A DNA stretch of 64,000 nt from Zhihengliuella sp. (GCF_031178195.1 NZ_JAPSJL010000003.1:310001-374000), one strand, 5' to 3'; counted from the first letter of the stretch, positions 15,810 to 24,619 are shown. Translations and numbers: made by a program. The notes: generated from the sequence alone by a model not told the origin.

Positions 15810-18029
15810 TTGCTTCCTGGTGGTCTCGACACGTCCGTGGTCCGCGAGTTCACGAAGAAGATCCTCGTCAACGGCATTGAGCGGCGCGGCCGCTGGTCGA
15901 CGTCGAGTGAGCTGCAGGGCGATCTACCGGTCGAGGTCGCCTCGGCGAACGGTATCTCGCAGATCCGTGGCTCGATCACGTGGGATCAGCAGGAGGATAT
16001 GGCGGATGGCCCGTCGCACCCGTTCCGGGACGGGGCTGGCTGGGTCCCGCAGGACGGGGACAAGGTCCAGATCTACGAGAGCGACGGGCTGACGAGTTTC
16101 CCGCGGTTCACGGGGAAGATCCTCACCACCGCCGGATCGCTCAAGTCGCGTGCGGTCTCGACGCTGATCGACGACAGTGACCGGCTGACGACGGCGTTCA
16201 ACTACCCGCCGGTCATCCGGACCATGCCGCCTCTGACCGATGGCGGCGCGTGGCGCCGGGTCGCGACGTCGCCGGTCCAGGTCATCACCGCGGCCGCGGC
16301 GCAGGCGGGCTACCGCTCGGTTCATCCGCCGATCGGTACCGTCCTGGTCGACGCGCCGCTGCAGGGGTCGGCGTGGCCTCTCGCTGGACGGTGCGTCAGC
16401 GCGAGCAACATCGCCAACGATGGCGGCTTCCCCAATCTGCGGACGACCGCGTCGTTCGGGTGGGGCATGCATGACCTGCGGGCCCGGTACACGCCCCAGT
16501 ATTCCGCGACCGGGGACCAGCCGCTGCAGCTCATGGTGAGCGTCGGAGCCGACCACAGCGGCGCGGCCAGCATCTTCGCCCACTATGGGGCGTCGAACGT
16601 CAGGCTGAGGGTCTCGGCTTCCCGGGTCGCCGAGGCCTGGGTGGGGAGCACGAACCTGGGCGGCCGGTCGCTGGGCTCGGGGGTCCACGCCACCCTCCAC
16701 GTCTCGGGCACCACGTACACCCTGAAGACGGCCTCCGGGACGTCGGTCCTCACCGGGGCCGCTCGCCCCACGACCGCCCTGGATTCCATCGAGGTCGTGG
16801 CAGCGGTCGGTGCCAACATCGCCGGCGTCTCGGCGGCCCGGACATGGACGCTGCCGACGAACTGGTCACCCGACCTGGTGCTCGACGTCTCGTACGAGCA
16901 CATGCCCGTCAACCCCGTGATCCGCGCGATCGAGTCCTCGACCGTCGCGGACACGCTCGACGAGATCTCCCGGGCGCTGCTCCTGGCGATCCACTTCGAC
17001 GAGCTCGGACGCCTCGTCGTCCGATCCGCCGACCGGATCGCCAAGGGCCCCGTGGTCCGAGACACCACGACGGCGAAGGACGTCGTCGACATCGAGTGGG
17101 AGACAAACCTCCTCTCGCGCCGCAAGGACGTCACCGTCACCGGCCTCAGCCACGTCTACGCCAACACGCAGCGGCGCAACGTCGAGGCCTACCGGGGCTC
17201 CGGAGACCAGATGGAGGAGGGAGAGTCCAGGCAGGACTTCGTCAACGTCCCCGCCGACGAGGAGTGGCTCCTCGAGTGGGACGACGTCCCCGCGTTCACC
17301 GCCGACGTCGGCGCCCCCGGCTTCAACACCGGCCGGGGAAGCTTCGTCGGCGGATCGATCAGCCAGGACGGCGAGGTCTGGTCCTGGGCCAACGACTACC
17401 TGACCGTCGACTACGAGCGCGTGTCGTACCGGACGCTCCGCTTCACACACACCGTCTCGGGTCTGCCGGCAGGGTGGCGGCTCGCGCTGCAGACCGCCGT
17501 CAACTCCTCGACGGCCCTGTGGCCGAAGTACCAGGGCTTCAACCTGCCGGTGATCCGCTGCCCGAAGGTGACGTTCGCGGAGGCGAAGACCACCACGGTG
17601 CCCGCCGCCACCGACGGTCCCTCGCTCGAGCATCCCGTCGGGCACTGGGCCGGTTGGGAGTCCGGCAACTGGAGTCACCCCGACTACCTGAGGGACTTCA
17701 TCGCCGCCCTGGTGACGGCCCCGTACCCGGTCATCCAGCGGATGCCGATCGCCCCGGACCCGCGCCTGCAGAAGGGCGACGTGATCCGCGTCCACTCCAC
17801 GAAGTACCTCGGCGTCATCATCACCGCCGTGATCATCGGGATCGACGAGGACCACGACGACGTCTACCGGCAGGTCCTCAAACTCCGGGTGACCGGCATC
17901 GAGACCACGATCAGGTCCTACGACGAGTGGAACGCCACGGCCGCGACCCCGCTGTCCTACGAGCAGTGGGATGCGCTCGCCGTCCAGAACTACGACGGCT
18001 TCACCAACACGACAGGAGATCCCCAGTGA
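15810..18029 (+). CDS. Tail hub / tip protein (Tal-like minor tail protein)
   Basis: This 739-aa protein begins with a TTG directly after the previous stop, with GGGAGGTGG about 6 nt upstream. The N-terminal part (DKVQIYESDG ... FPRFTGKILTTAGSL ... STLIDDSDRL) has the pattern of hub proteins that cap the tube. A beta-rich insert (about 180-350) may be a lectin domain. The remainder includes the hub-like segment VIRAIESSTVADTLDEISRALL. It should form the tip trimer to which fibres attach. Confidence 0.72.
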   Translation: MLPGGLDTSVVREFTKKILVNGIERRGRWSTSSELQGDLPVEVASANGISQIRGSITWDQQEDMADGPSHPFRDGAGWVPQDGDKVQIYESDGLTSFPRFTGKILTTAGSLKSRAVSTLIDDSDRLTTAFNYPPVIRTMPPLTDGGAWRRVATSPVQVITAAAAQAGYRSVHPPIGTVLVDAPLQGSAWPLAGRCVSASNIANDGGFPNLRTTASFGWGMHDLRARYTPQYSATGDQPLQLMVSVGADHSGAASIFAHYGASNVRLRVSASRVAEAWVGSTNLGGRSLGSGVHATLHVSGTTYTLKTASGTSVLTGAARPTTALDSIEVVAAVGANIAGVSAARTWTLPTNWSPDLVLDVSYEHMPVNPVIRAIESSTVADTLDEISRALLLAIHFDELGRLVVRSADRIAKGPVVRDTTTAKDVVDIEWETNLLSRRKDVTVTGLSHVYANTQRRNVEAYRGSGDQMEEGESRQDFVNVPADEEWLLEWDDVPAFTADVGAPGFNTGRGSFVGGSISQDGEVWSWANDYLTVDYERVSYRTLRFTHTVSGLPAGWRLALQTAVNSSTALWPKYQGFNLPVIRCPKVTFAEAKTTTVPAATDGPSLEHPVGHWAGWESGNWSHPDYLRDFIAALVTAPYPVIQRMPIAPDPRLQKGDVIRVHSTKYLGVIITAVIIGIDEDHDDVYRQVLKLRVTGIETTIRSYDEWNATAATPLSYEQWDALAVQNYDGFTNTTGDPQ

Positions 18030-18577
18030 CCGACTCTCCCCGCGGCTACCCGCTGCCCGACGGGACCGACCCGATGCGCGGTGACACCGACGACAACCTA
18101 CGGACGGACATCGTCAATCTCGGGATGGCCATCGACGGGGACGTCTCCCAGCTCGAGCAGGAGACCGCGACCAGCCTTCAGGAGATCCAGGACACCTCGG
18201 CGCTCTCGCACCGCATCGCCACCGCCGGCTACGAGGGCGCCCTCGGCGACCAGGACGGCCGCCCCAGCTGGGTCCAGTTCGACGGCCAGGGACTGCCCAC
18301 CCAGGGCGCCGTCGACGGGCTCGCGGCCGCCGGCGTCCCGCACGTGGAGCCGGACGGGCAGGACGGCTTCCGGATCTCCGACACGGACGGCAACCCGTCC
18401 TGGCTGTCGGCGGGCGCGGACGGCGGTCCGGACCTGGTCGCGACGATGGCGATCGCGAACGCGATTCACCTCTACGCCGGCCCTGAGGCCCCGTACGTCA
18501 ACCCCGGCAACTGGATCATCTGGACGCAGACGGACGCCACCGGGCAGCCGCTGAACACCTACATCGGAAGGAACTGA
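18026..18577 (+). CDS. Minor tail protein
   Basis: This 183-aa protein (GTG start, 4-nt overlap with the hub gene) starts SPRGYPLPDGTDPMRGDTDDNLRTDIVNLG, a motif common at the N terminus of actinophage fibre or baseplate proteins. A helical stretch then leads to a small beta-rich domain ending NPGNWIIWTQTDATGQPLNTYIGRN. It probably links the hub to receptor-binding proteins. Confidence 0.6.
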   Translation: MTDSPRGYPLPDGTDPMRGDTDDNLRTDIVNLGMAIDGDVSQLEQETATSLQEIQDTSALSHRIATAGYEGALGDQDGRPSWVQFDGQGLPTQGAVDGLAAAGVPHVEPDGQDGFRISDTDGNPSWLSAGADGGPDLVATMAIANAIHLYAGPEAPYVNPGNWIIWTQTDATGQPLNTYIGRN

Positions 18578-18579
18578 CC

Positions 18580-19482
18580 TTGACTGTCTGGTCCTCGCTC
18601 TCCTCGGGCGACAGCATCATCGAGCGCTTCGCCGCGCAGGACATCCTCGCCCACGAGGGCGGCAAGGTCCGCCGGCGGGGCAAGGTCGTCATGGCGGAGA
18701 ACTTCGCGAACGGGTACGGATCGTTCAACCCGGTCTTCAACATGGGCGGCAACCCCGCCTGTGTGCCCCTGTCGATCGTGTCGCTGCCCGGCCTGGGCAA
18801 GGCGCTGCGGATCGGGACGGGCCCCGGCTCCAACGCCGCGTCCGGGCCGCAGGGCAACGCCGCGACGGCCATCGCCCGTCTGAACCGCCCGCGCCGGTCG
18901 GGCATCGCGTCCCTGAGCTTCATGTACGGGCTCAGCACCGAGTACCACTACAACGCCCCGGCGGATCTCAACGCACCGGGAGCCTTCCAGATCGGCTTCG
19001 GGCTCGACACGCAGGACACCAAGAACGAGAACCGGCAGTTCTTCGAGCTTCTCGGCCGGCCGACCTACCCGGGAGCGGCCACGTCCGCGGAGAACCGGGA
19101 GATCGGTTCCCGGTGGCTGCTGCGCACGCACCGCCTGGAGTCGGGCACCCCGACCGCGACGGCCGTCGCCTCGCTCGGCGGGACGATGATCGGCGAGAAC
19201 GAGAACAAAACCAACCTCGCATACGGCCGCCTCACCTTCGAGTACGGGGCGACCCCGCGCTACATCGAGGCGCAGATGGGCTCCGAGGTCCACGACCTCA
19301 CGAACCTCGCTCTGCCGGCGATCACCGAGCCGCTGCAGTACTCCGACACGGACCCGTGGGCCGACTTCCGCGGCGGCTTCAACCCCCATTTCGGGATCCA
19401 GGCCCGCACGGACCAGCCCGACCTCCGGTCGGCGGGCCTGCTGCTCACGAACATCCTGCTCACCTACGGAGACGAGGTCTAG
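18580..19482 (+). CDS. Minor tail protein, likely jelly-roll carbohydrate binder
   Basis: This 300-aa protein starts with TTG, 2 nt after the previous stop. After a short N-terminal linker, the body (from about VVMAENFANGYGSF) resembles DUF6772-type lectin-like jelly rolls: alternating beta strands, many aromatic residues, and RLTFEYGATPRYIEAQ. Likely role: binding host surface glycans. Homology is judged by eye only. Confidence 0.6.
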   Translation: MTVWSSLSSGDSIIERFAAQDILAHEGGKVRRRGKVVMAENFANGYGSFNPVFNMGGNPACVPLSIVSLPGLGKALRIGTGPGSNAASGPQGNAATAIARLNRPRRSGIASLSFMYGLSTEYHYNAPADLNAPGAFQIGFGLDTQDTKNENRQFFELLGRPTYPGAATSAENREIGSRWLLRTHRLESGTPTATAVASLGGTMIGENENKTNLAYGRLTFEYGATPRYIEAQMGSEVHDLTNLALPAITEPLQYSDTDPWADFRGGFNPHFGIQARTDQPDLRSAGLLLTNILLTYGDEV

Positions 19483-19485
19483 ACC

Positions 19486-19950
19486 GTGCCCACCATGACG
19501 CACATCCTGCTTTCGGCCGGGTACCCGCAGACCCTCCGCGCGGACGGCGGCGGCGGCATCTCCCTGGCGCAGCCGCCGAACAACCACCGGCAGACCGACG
19601 TCGCCGCTGTGTCGTTCACGGGCCTGATCACCACCGTCGTCGGCGCGCCGACGACCTGGTCGCTGGGCGCCCGCCTCGCGTTCCTGCAGCCGCACACCAG
19701 CGGCTACCAGTACACGCGGCCCGAGTGGATCGAGACGACGCCCGAGTACCTCGGCGCCCGGGTCACCGGTGCGACGGTCCAGGCCGACGGGCTGATCCAG
19801 ATCGCGGACCAGGCCGCGCCGCTCGGCCACGGGTTCGGCATCTCGATCCCGGAGCTCCTCGTGGACTCGGTCCGCATCCACTTCAAGCCGACCTTCTCGG
19901 GCGGCACCACTCCCGGCCTGCGCCTGGCCCTGACCATGACGGAGAAGTGA
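19486..19950 (+). CDS. Small minor tail protein
   Basis: This 154-aa beta-rich protein (GTG start, 3 nt after the previous stop) has segments such as SFTGLITTVVGAPTTWSLGARL and IQIADQAAPLGHGFGISIP. It lies between two larger tail proteins and probably belongs to the same tip assembly. No family is recognised. Confidence 0.5.
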   Translation: MPTMTHILLSAGYPQTLRADGGGGISLAQPPNNHRQTDVAAVSFTGLITTVVGAPTTWSLGARLAFLQPHTSGYQYTRPEWIETTPEYLGARVTGATVQADGLIQIADQAAPLGHGFGISIPELLVDSVRIHFKPTFSGGTTPGLRLALTMTEK

Positions 19951-19952
19951 CC

Positions 19953-20792
19953 ATGTCCCCAGCCGTACTCCGACTGCCCGGCACCACCATCGCCGGCGTC
20001 CCGATCCCGCCGGCGGACAACCGCCTCACCAGCGGGTCGCTGCTCCTGGTCGATCCGACTCACCCCACCGACCCGTACAGCGGGCCGGTCACCCACGGCG
20101 AACAGATCCCCAACATCGCCAAGACCCAGGCGACCGCCCTCGGCATCGCCGCGGACACCGTCGAGATCTTCAACACCGCGACCTCGACGGCCCGCGCGAA
20201 AATCGAGCGCACGGCCAGCGGCTCGCTCCATTTCACGTCCTCCGCCACCCAGTCCGTCCTCGAGGAGCGCGTCGGCCTGGCTATCCCCGCCGGCCTCCGC
20301 ACCTACCTGGCCGCCAACAAAACGCACCGGTTCTTCCTCGGCCTGCAGATCAAGGTCACCCGCCCCGACGACGGCGGCGCCACCGTCGGCTACATGGCCG
20401 GCGTCTTCTCCGGCACCAACTGGGGAGTCGGCGCCCAGATCGCCCTCGGCACCCTCGCGAACGGCACGCTCGCCGGATACCCAGCGTCGTCGGACGCGAC
20501 CCGGCTGGGCTTCACGGCGACCTCGGGGACGAACGCCAACCAGCTCGGCGCGATCTCCTCGAACGGGCTCAACAACAACCTCGTCGAGACCAGCTCGTAC
20601 GTCGTCAGCTCCGGCCCGTACAACGCGGCCAGCGTCAACAACTCGCCGAGCTTCATCCTCCGCTCCATCTACCTGGAGGACCTGACCGTGTCCGGCCGCT
20701 CCCACGCGGCCGTCGCCGAGCTCGAGCAGGCAGCGTTCCAGGCCGGCGCGTCCGGCCGCTGGTCCGCCGACACCGCCACCGCGCTCGCGTAG
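19953..20792 (+). CDS. Minor tail protein
   Basis: This 279-aa protein (ATG 2 nt after the previous stop) is Ser/Thr/Ala-rich and beta-strand-rich, with HRFFLGLQIKVTRP and SFILRSIYLEDLTVSGRSHAAV. It reads like a trimmed lectin or neck domain, followed by a short helix (VAELEQAAFQAG). Probably part of the receptor-binding tip. Confidence 0.55.
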   Translation: MSPAVLRLPGTTIAGVPIPPADNRLTSGSLLLVDPTHPTDPYSGPVTHGEQIPNIAKTQATALGIAADTVEIFNTATSTARAKIERTASGSLHFTSSATQSVLEERVGLAIPAGLRTYLAANKTHRFFLGLQIKVTRPDDGGATVGYMAGVFSGTNWGVGAQIALGTLANGTLAGYPASSDATRLGFTATSGTNANQLGAISSNGLNNNLVETSSYVVSSGPYNAASVNNSPSFILRSIYLEDLTVSGRSHAAVAELEQAAFQAGASGRWSADTATALA

Positions 20793-20800
20793 GAGGCCGC

Positions 20801-21232
20801 ATGGAGTACCTCATCTACTGGGGCAGCGCGGCCGCGGCACTGGCGGCGATCATCGCGGTCGCACGCAAGCCGGTCAAGCGACTGCTGCAGCTGCTCAAAG
20901 AGCTCCAGGAGTTCCTCGACGACTGGCGCGGACACCCGCCCCGCACCGACGCATCAGGGGCCATCATCCAGGAAGCGGAGCCGGGCGCCATGGCTCGGCT
21001 CCGCGCCGCAGAGCACGAGCTCCAGCACAACGGCGGCGGCTCCGTGAAAGACGCCGTCGCCCGCATCGAGACGTCCGTGAAGAACCTGTCCAAGCAGCAA
21101 GGCGAGACGGACTCGAAACTCGACGAGCACATCGCCATCGCCAAGAGATCCGACGCGGACCAGGCGGTCGACTCCGCCCTACTGCACCGCCTCGCCAGCA
21201 GATACCTGCCGGACGAACCGAACGAATCCTAG
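20801..21232 (+). CDS. Membrane-anchored coiled-coil phage protein
   Basis: This 143-aa protein has an N-terminal membrane helix (residues about 4-21), a basic stretch (ARKPVKRLLQLLKELQEFL) and a coiled coil (about 75-115). This layout is that of DUF2746-type proteins found near actinophage lysis genes; some may act as holin partners or spanin-like factors. AGGAGG precedes the ATG. A terminator follows the stop directly. Confidence 0.6.
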   Translation: MEYLIYWGSAAAALAAIIAVARKPVKRLLQLLKELQEFLDDWRGHPPRTDASGAIIQEAEPGAMARLRAAEHELQHNGGGSVKDAVARIETSVKNLSKQQGETDSKLDEHIAIAKRSDADQAVDSALLHRLASRYLPDEPNES

Positions 21233-21254
21233 CCCCGCCCCGGCGGGGCTTTCT
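21231..21254 (+). terminator. Rho-independent terminator before the lysis genes
   Basis: The inverted repeat agccccg / cggggct (21231-21237 with 21244-21250) followed by TTTCT begins at the stop codon of the preceding gene. It would separate tail genes from the lysis cassette, or tune readthrough into it. Confidence 0.75.
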
Positions 21255-21272
21255 CATGCCCAGGAGGCACCC

Positions 21273-21422
21273 ATGACCCGAGACCCCGACCCGCTCGAAG
21301 CGATCACCGAACCCGCCGACGACCCGTCACCCGAACCCATCACCGACCCCGCCCACCCCGACTACGTCCCGCCAGCACGAGGCATCCGCGCTCGCCGGCG
21401 CCGGACGGAGGCGGACCAGTGA
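21273..21422 (+). CDS. Short (49 aa) acidic/proline-rich protein before the endolysin
   Basis: An ATG with AGGAGG at 21262-21267 opens a 49-aa gene rich in Pro, Asp and Glu (DPLEAITEPADDPSPEPITD), ending with a basic tail (RARRRRTEADQ). Its stop overlaps the endolysin start by 4 nt (GTGA), so it may mainly couple translation of the endolysin. Function unknown. Confidence 0.55.
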   Translation: MTRDPDPLEAITEPADDPSPEPITDPAHPDYVPPARGIRARRRRTEADQ

Positions 21423-22276
21423 GCATCTACAACGGCTACGTCGGAGCGAAGTCCTGCACGAAGGGCCCGACCACCGGCGCCCGCGGCGTGCTGGCCTGGC
21501 TGCTGGCGAAGTACGCCGACGACGGCGCCCTGAACGCCGGCATCTACAACTGCCGGCCGGTCCGTGGCGGCCGCACGACGTCGCTGCACGGCGAGGGCCG
21601 CGCCGTCGACCTGGCGATCCGTCCCTACTCGGCCCAGTACGGCACGGACCTGGCGGACCTGATCCGCCGTCACTCGGCCGAGCTCGGCATCCAGTGCGTC
21701 ATCTGGAACCGCAAGATCTGGTCCGGCTACTACAACGTCTGGCGGGACTACGACGGGCTGAACCCGCACGTCGACCACCTCCACATCGAGCTGTCCTGGC
21801 CGGCCGCCCACCGCAGCGCCGACGACACCGTCGACCTGTGGGAGCGCGTCCTCGGCGACCTGGTCGACGACGACGACGGCCCCGCCTTCGTCCCCGCCGG
21901 CCAGGTCGCGAAGCCGGCCCAGGGGAGCGCGGCAGTCGCGGCCGCACCGACCGACTACCCGGAGCTCGTCGTCGACGGCGATTTCGGGCCGGTCTCGGTC
22001 CGGGCTTTCCAGATCCTGATGCACGCCATCGACCAGTACGAGCACGCGGTCGACGGCGTCTTCGGACGCATGACCGTCCGGGCGATGCAGCGCTGGCTCG
22101 CCGGCCTCGGACTGTACGACCGGGCGATCGACGGCCGCCTCGGCGAGTACACCGTCCTCGGCCTCCAGGAGTTCCTGAAGTCGAAGGGGCTCTACCGGGG
22201 GCTGCTCGACGGCCAGTTCGGGCCGCTCACGATCAAGGGCCTGCAGGCCTACCTCAACACGCAGAACGACTACTAG
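21419..22276 (+). CDS. Endolysin: M15-type peptidase with repeated peptidoglycan-binding motifs
   Basis: This 285-aa protein has an N-terminal M15/VanY-like zinc peptidase with SLHGEGRAVDL (H57, D64) and HVDHLHIEL (H120/H122), the H-x6-D...H ligand set of L-alanyl-D-glutamate or D-Ala-D-Ala peptidases. The C-terminal part (about 165-285) has four short repeats of the pattern DGxFGxxTVxAxQ, as in PG_binding_1 modules. It should cut stem peptides of the host wall at lysis. The GTG at 21419 has GGAGG 7 nt upstream. Confidence 0.85.
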   Translation: MSIYNGYVGAKSCTKGPTTGARGVLAWLLAKYADDGALNAGIYNCRPVRGGRTTSLHGEGRAVDLAIRPYSAQYGTDLADLIRRHSAELGIQCVIWNRKIWSGYYNVWRDYDGLNPHVDHLHIELSWPAAHRSADDTVDLWERVLGDLVDDDDGPAFVPAGQVAKPAQGSAAVAAAPTDYPELVVDGDFGPVSVRAFQILMHAIDQYEHAVDGVFGRMTVRAMQRWLAGLGLYDRAIDGRLGEYTVLGLQEFLKSKGLYRGLLDGQFGPLTIKGLQAYLNTQNDY

Positions 22277-22285
22277 GAGAAGCTC

Positions 22286-22639
22286 ATGCTCACCTCGATA
22301 CTTCGCACCGTGGTGCCCTCCCTGTGGGGCGGCATCGTCGGGTGGCTGCTCGGCCTGATCCCGGCGCTCGAACCGCTGCGAGCGGACCTGCTCGCCTACG
22401 GCGATCTCATGGTGCCGTTCCTCGGGGCGCTGCTCGTCGGTCTCTGGTACGCCTTCTGGCGCTGGCTCGAACCCCGACTGCCGGCCTGGCTCGTGCGCCT
22501 CGTGCTCGGCTCCGTGAAGACCCCCACGTACGAGCCGTCCGTCCGCGTCGGCATCGACCTGCAGAACCGCGTCTACGACACGCGCGAGCGATCCGAGCCG
22601 GACGACGACGGATACGACCCGAAGCACCTCGCCAGTTAG
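22286..22639 (+). CDS. Holin-like membrane protein
   Basis: This 117-aa protein has two or three hydrophobic helices (about 8-26, 40-60, 66-76) and a charged C-terminal tail (TRERSEPDDDGYDPK), the usual build of a holin. It follows the endolysin gene by 9 nt with AGGAGA upstream. It probably forms the membrane lesion that releases or activates the endolysin. Confidence 0.7.
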   Translation: MLTSILRTVVPSLWGGIVGWLLGLIPALEPLRADLLAYGDLMVPFLGALLVGLWYAFWRWLEPRLPAWLVRLVLGSVKTPTYEPSVRVGIDLQNRVYDTRERSEPDDDGYDPKHLAS

Positions 22640-22645
22640 ATCGAC

Positions 22646-24064
22646 ATGGCGAACGTACGCTTCTTCGTGACACGGCCGGCGGCCGGCGGCACCAACGAGC
22701 CCGCCGCCGGCGTCATCACCTGCACACCCACCCGCCGACGCATCATCACCGGAACACCGGATGAACTCGTCCTGCCCACCGGGTTCAGCGTCGAAGTCCT
22801 CCGCGTGACCGCGGACGACGAGACGATCGACGACGCGATCCAGAAGCTCGGCTACGCGGACATCGCGCTCGCCGAGACGGGCCCCGACTGGTGCTGGCAG
22901 ATCACCTTCCAGATGATCGGGGTCGCGTCCTGGTCGACGTTCGTCCAGGTCGGCCCGGCGGCTGAGTACGACTTCCCGGATCTGCCGGTGGTGGACCCGG
23001 AGACGTTGGACCCTGCTGCGGAGCCGGAGGCCGCGTGGTGGGCGATGGCCGACTCGACGGTCGTCGACGGCGCCGTCGTCGGTGACGACCTGGTCCTGAC
23101 CCGATACGACGGGGGCACGGTCAACGCGGGCAACGTCCGCGGGCCCGTCGGCCCGGTTTCCGGGGACACCGTTGTGGGCGGGCAGGTCGTCGGGGATGAC
23201 CTGATCCTGACGCAGCAGGACGGCGACGAGCTCAACGCGGGCAACGTCCGCGGCCCCGTCGGCCCGGTTTCCGGGGACACCGTTGTGGGCGGGCAGGTCG
23301 TCGGGGATGACCTGATCCTGACGCAGCAGGACGGCGACGAGCTCAACGCGGGCAACGTCCGCGGCCCCGTCGGCCCGGTTTCCGGGGACACCGTTGTGGG
23401 CGGGCAGGTCGTCGGGGATGACCTGATCCTGACGCAGCAGGACGGCGACGAGCTCAACGCGGGCAACGTCCGCGGCCCCGTCGGCCCGGTCTCCGGGGAC
23501 ACCGTCGTGGGCGGGCAGGTGGTTGGGGATGACCTGGTCCTGACGCAGCAGGACGGCGACGAGGTCAACGCCGGCAACGTCCGGGGCCCGAAGGGCGACC
23601 AGGGCGCGCCCGGCAACGCGACCATGCGCGTCGACACGAGCGTCGGCACCCGCATCTACATCACCGACGGCGTCGCCGAACGAATGGTCTCGGGCGACAC
23701 CGGATGGAAGATCATCAGCTACTGGGGCGCCGACGGCGTGGTCATGGGCGAACCGTTACCCCCAGGGCTGGAGCCCACGGCGAACCAGTCCGGACGCATT
23801 CGGCTGAAGCGGGTCAACAACAGGGTTGCGTGGGATTTTCGGGGGCTGACATTCACTTCGGCCACGCCTAGCATCCCCACGCCGATCGGCTATCGACCGG
23901 GCCTGCTCTACTCGATTCGGTCAATCTGGCTCGGTAGCAATCACAGGCGCGTGTCGGTCGGGAGCGATCGCATCTACTTCATCGCCGGTATAGGCGATAA
24001 GGCGGATCAAACGTTCTCGACGGTTCTCGAGTACGACACCGACGCAGACTGGCCCACTGCCTGA
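22646..24064 (+). CDS. Tail fibre / receptor-binding protein with four 37-residue repeats
   Basis: This 472-aa protein has an N-terminal domain of about 110 residues (MANVRFFVTRPAAGG...), a degenerate repeat, four tandem 37-residue repeats (about 166-313; each holds GPVGPVSGDTVVGGQVVGDD), a short collagen-like linker (GPKGDQGAPGN) and a C-terminal domain of about 145 residues. Layout and Gly-Pro turns fit trimeric fibres. No good ribosome binding site is seen, and it lies 6 nt after the holin gene, so it is probably translated by coupling. The C-terminal domain has lower GC than the rest, suggesting exchange. It lies downstream of the lysis genes, apart from the other tail genes. Confidence 0.75.
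   Translation: MANVRFFVTRPAAGGTNEPAAGVITCTPTRRRIITGTPDELVLPTGFSVEVLRVTADDETIDDAIQKLGYADIALAETGPDWCWQITFQMIGVASWSTFVQVGPAAEYDFPDLPVVDPETLDPAAEPEAAWWAMADSTVVDGAVVGDDLVLTRYDGGTVNAGNVRGPVGPVSGDTVVGGQVVGDDLILTQQDGDELNAGNVRGPVGPVSGDTVVGGQVVGDDLILTQQDGDELNAGNVRGPVGPVSGDTVVGGQVVGDDLILTQQDGDELNAGNVRGPVGPVSGDTVVGGQVVGDDLVLTQQDGDEVNAGNVRGPKGDQGAPGNATMRVDTSVGTRIYITDGVAERMVSGDTGWKIISYWGADGVVMGEPLPPGLEPTANQSGRIRLKRVNNRVAWDFRGLTFTSATPSIPTPIGYRPGLLYSIRSIWLGSNHRRVSVGSDRIYFIAGIGDKADQTFSTVLEYDTDADWPTA
23141..23584 (+). repeat. Four tandem 111-bp repeats inside the tail fibre gene
   Basis: Copies run 23141-23251, 23252-23362, 23363-23473 and 23474-23584. The first three differ by about one base; the fourth has several silent or conservative changes. 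Unit length is divisible by three, so gain or loss of a copy keeps the frame. Confidence 0.95.
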
Positions 24065-24171
24065 CCTCGAAGCGTCCCGCTCGCACCGGGATGTCGCGCC
24101 GTAGCGACTGGACTACGGCACCGCTGGACCCCCGGAGCCTGCAGCACCCCGGGGGCCTGGCACCACGTCGA

Positions 24172-24204
24172 AGCGCCCCACCCTCCTCGCGAGGGTGGGG
24201 CGCT
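24172..24204. terminator. Bidirectional terminator at the end of the late region
   Basis: A perfect 14-bp stem (agcgccccaccctc at 24172-24185 with 24191-24204) and 5-nt loop lie between the converging fibre gene and reverse-strand HTH gene, 9 bp from the latter's stop. It would stop both transcripts. A second GC hairpin (cccccgg / ccggggg, about 24129-24154) lies upstream. Confidence 0.85.
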
Positions 24205-24212
24205 ATTCGTGG

Positions 24213-24413
24213 TTAACCCTGCTTGGCCATGTCGTAGATGCGGGCGCGGGAGACGCCGAGTGCCCGGGCGAGGTTCGTTGCGCCGGCGCCGCCGTCAATG
24301 GCCGCCTTCACCGCTGCGGCGCGGAGGGCGACTCGGTCGCGTACCTCCTGCTCGGCCTCGGCGACGCGCTCGTGGGCGGTGAGGACGTCGTCGACGAGCT
24401 GGTCGGCGTTCAC
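24213..24413 (-). CDS. Small helix-turn-helix protein
   Basis: This 66-aa protein has an acidic N-terminal helix (NADQLVDDVLTAHERVAEAEQEV) and a C-terminal helix-turn-helix reading ATNLARALGVSRARIYDMAKQ (about 45-65), the form seen in small phage and plasmid regulators. The GTG overlaps the previous stop by 4 nt (GTGA), so the two are coupled. The motif suggests DNA binding, possibly to the operator-like repeats at its own promoter; this is inference. Frames that extend it upstream run through the partner gene and are Arg-rich shadows. Confidence 0.65.
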   Translation of the reverse strand: MNADQLVDDVLTAHERVAEAEQEVRDRVALRAAAVKAAIDGGAGATNLARALGVSRARIYDMAKQG

Positions 24414-24619
24414 GCGTCGGCCTTCGCGTGCTTCGCGACGAGCTCCCAGAAGCCGTCGGTGTCGACGAGCTGGGCGAACCCGCCGAGCTCGGCGCTGTAC
24501 TCGTAGGCCTCGTCGACGATGGCGTCGACGTCGTACTCGGTCTCGGCGTCCTGGACTCCGCCGCCGGCCTCGATGGCGCGGATGGTGGCGGCGTGGGCTT
24601 CGTTGCGGGTGCTGTACAT
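24410..24619 (-). CDS. Small acidic protein, first gene of the reverse operon
   Basis: This 69-aa acidic protein (STRNEAHAATIRAIEAGG ... VDAIVDEAYEYSAELGGFAQLVDTDGFWELVAKHAKADA) starts at the ATG at 24619-24617 with a strong AGGAGG 7 nt upstream and its own promoter. It contains no known motif. Expression is probably from the prophage state, as it opposes the late genes. It could be a partner of the HTH protein, an antitoxin-like or moron gene; none of this is shown. Confidence 0.62.
   Translation of the reverse strand: MYSTRNEAHAATIRAIEAGGGVQDAETEYDVDAIVDEAYEYSAELGGFAQLVDTDGFWELVAKHAKADA

Noticed and set aside
23141-23584. CRISPR array
   Set aside because: Repeats are 111 bp, contiguous, in frame and without spacers; they encode protein repeats.
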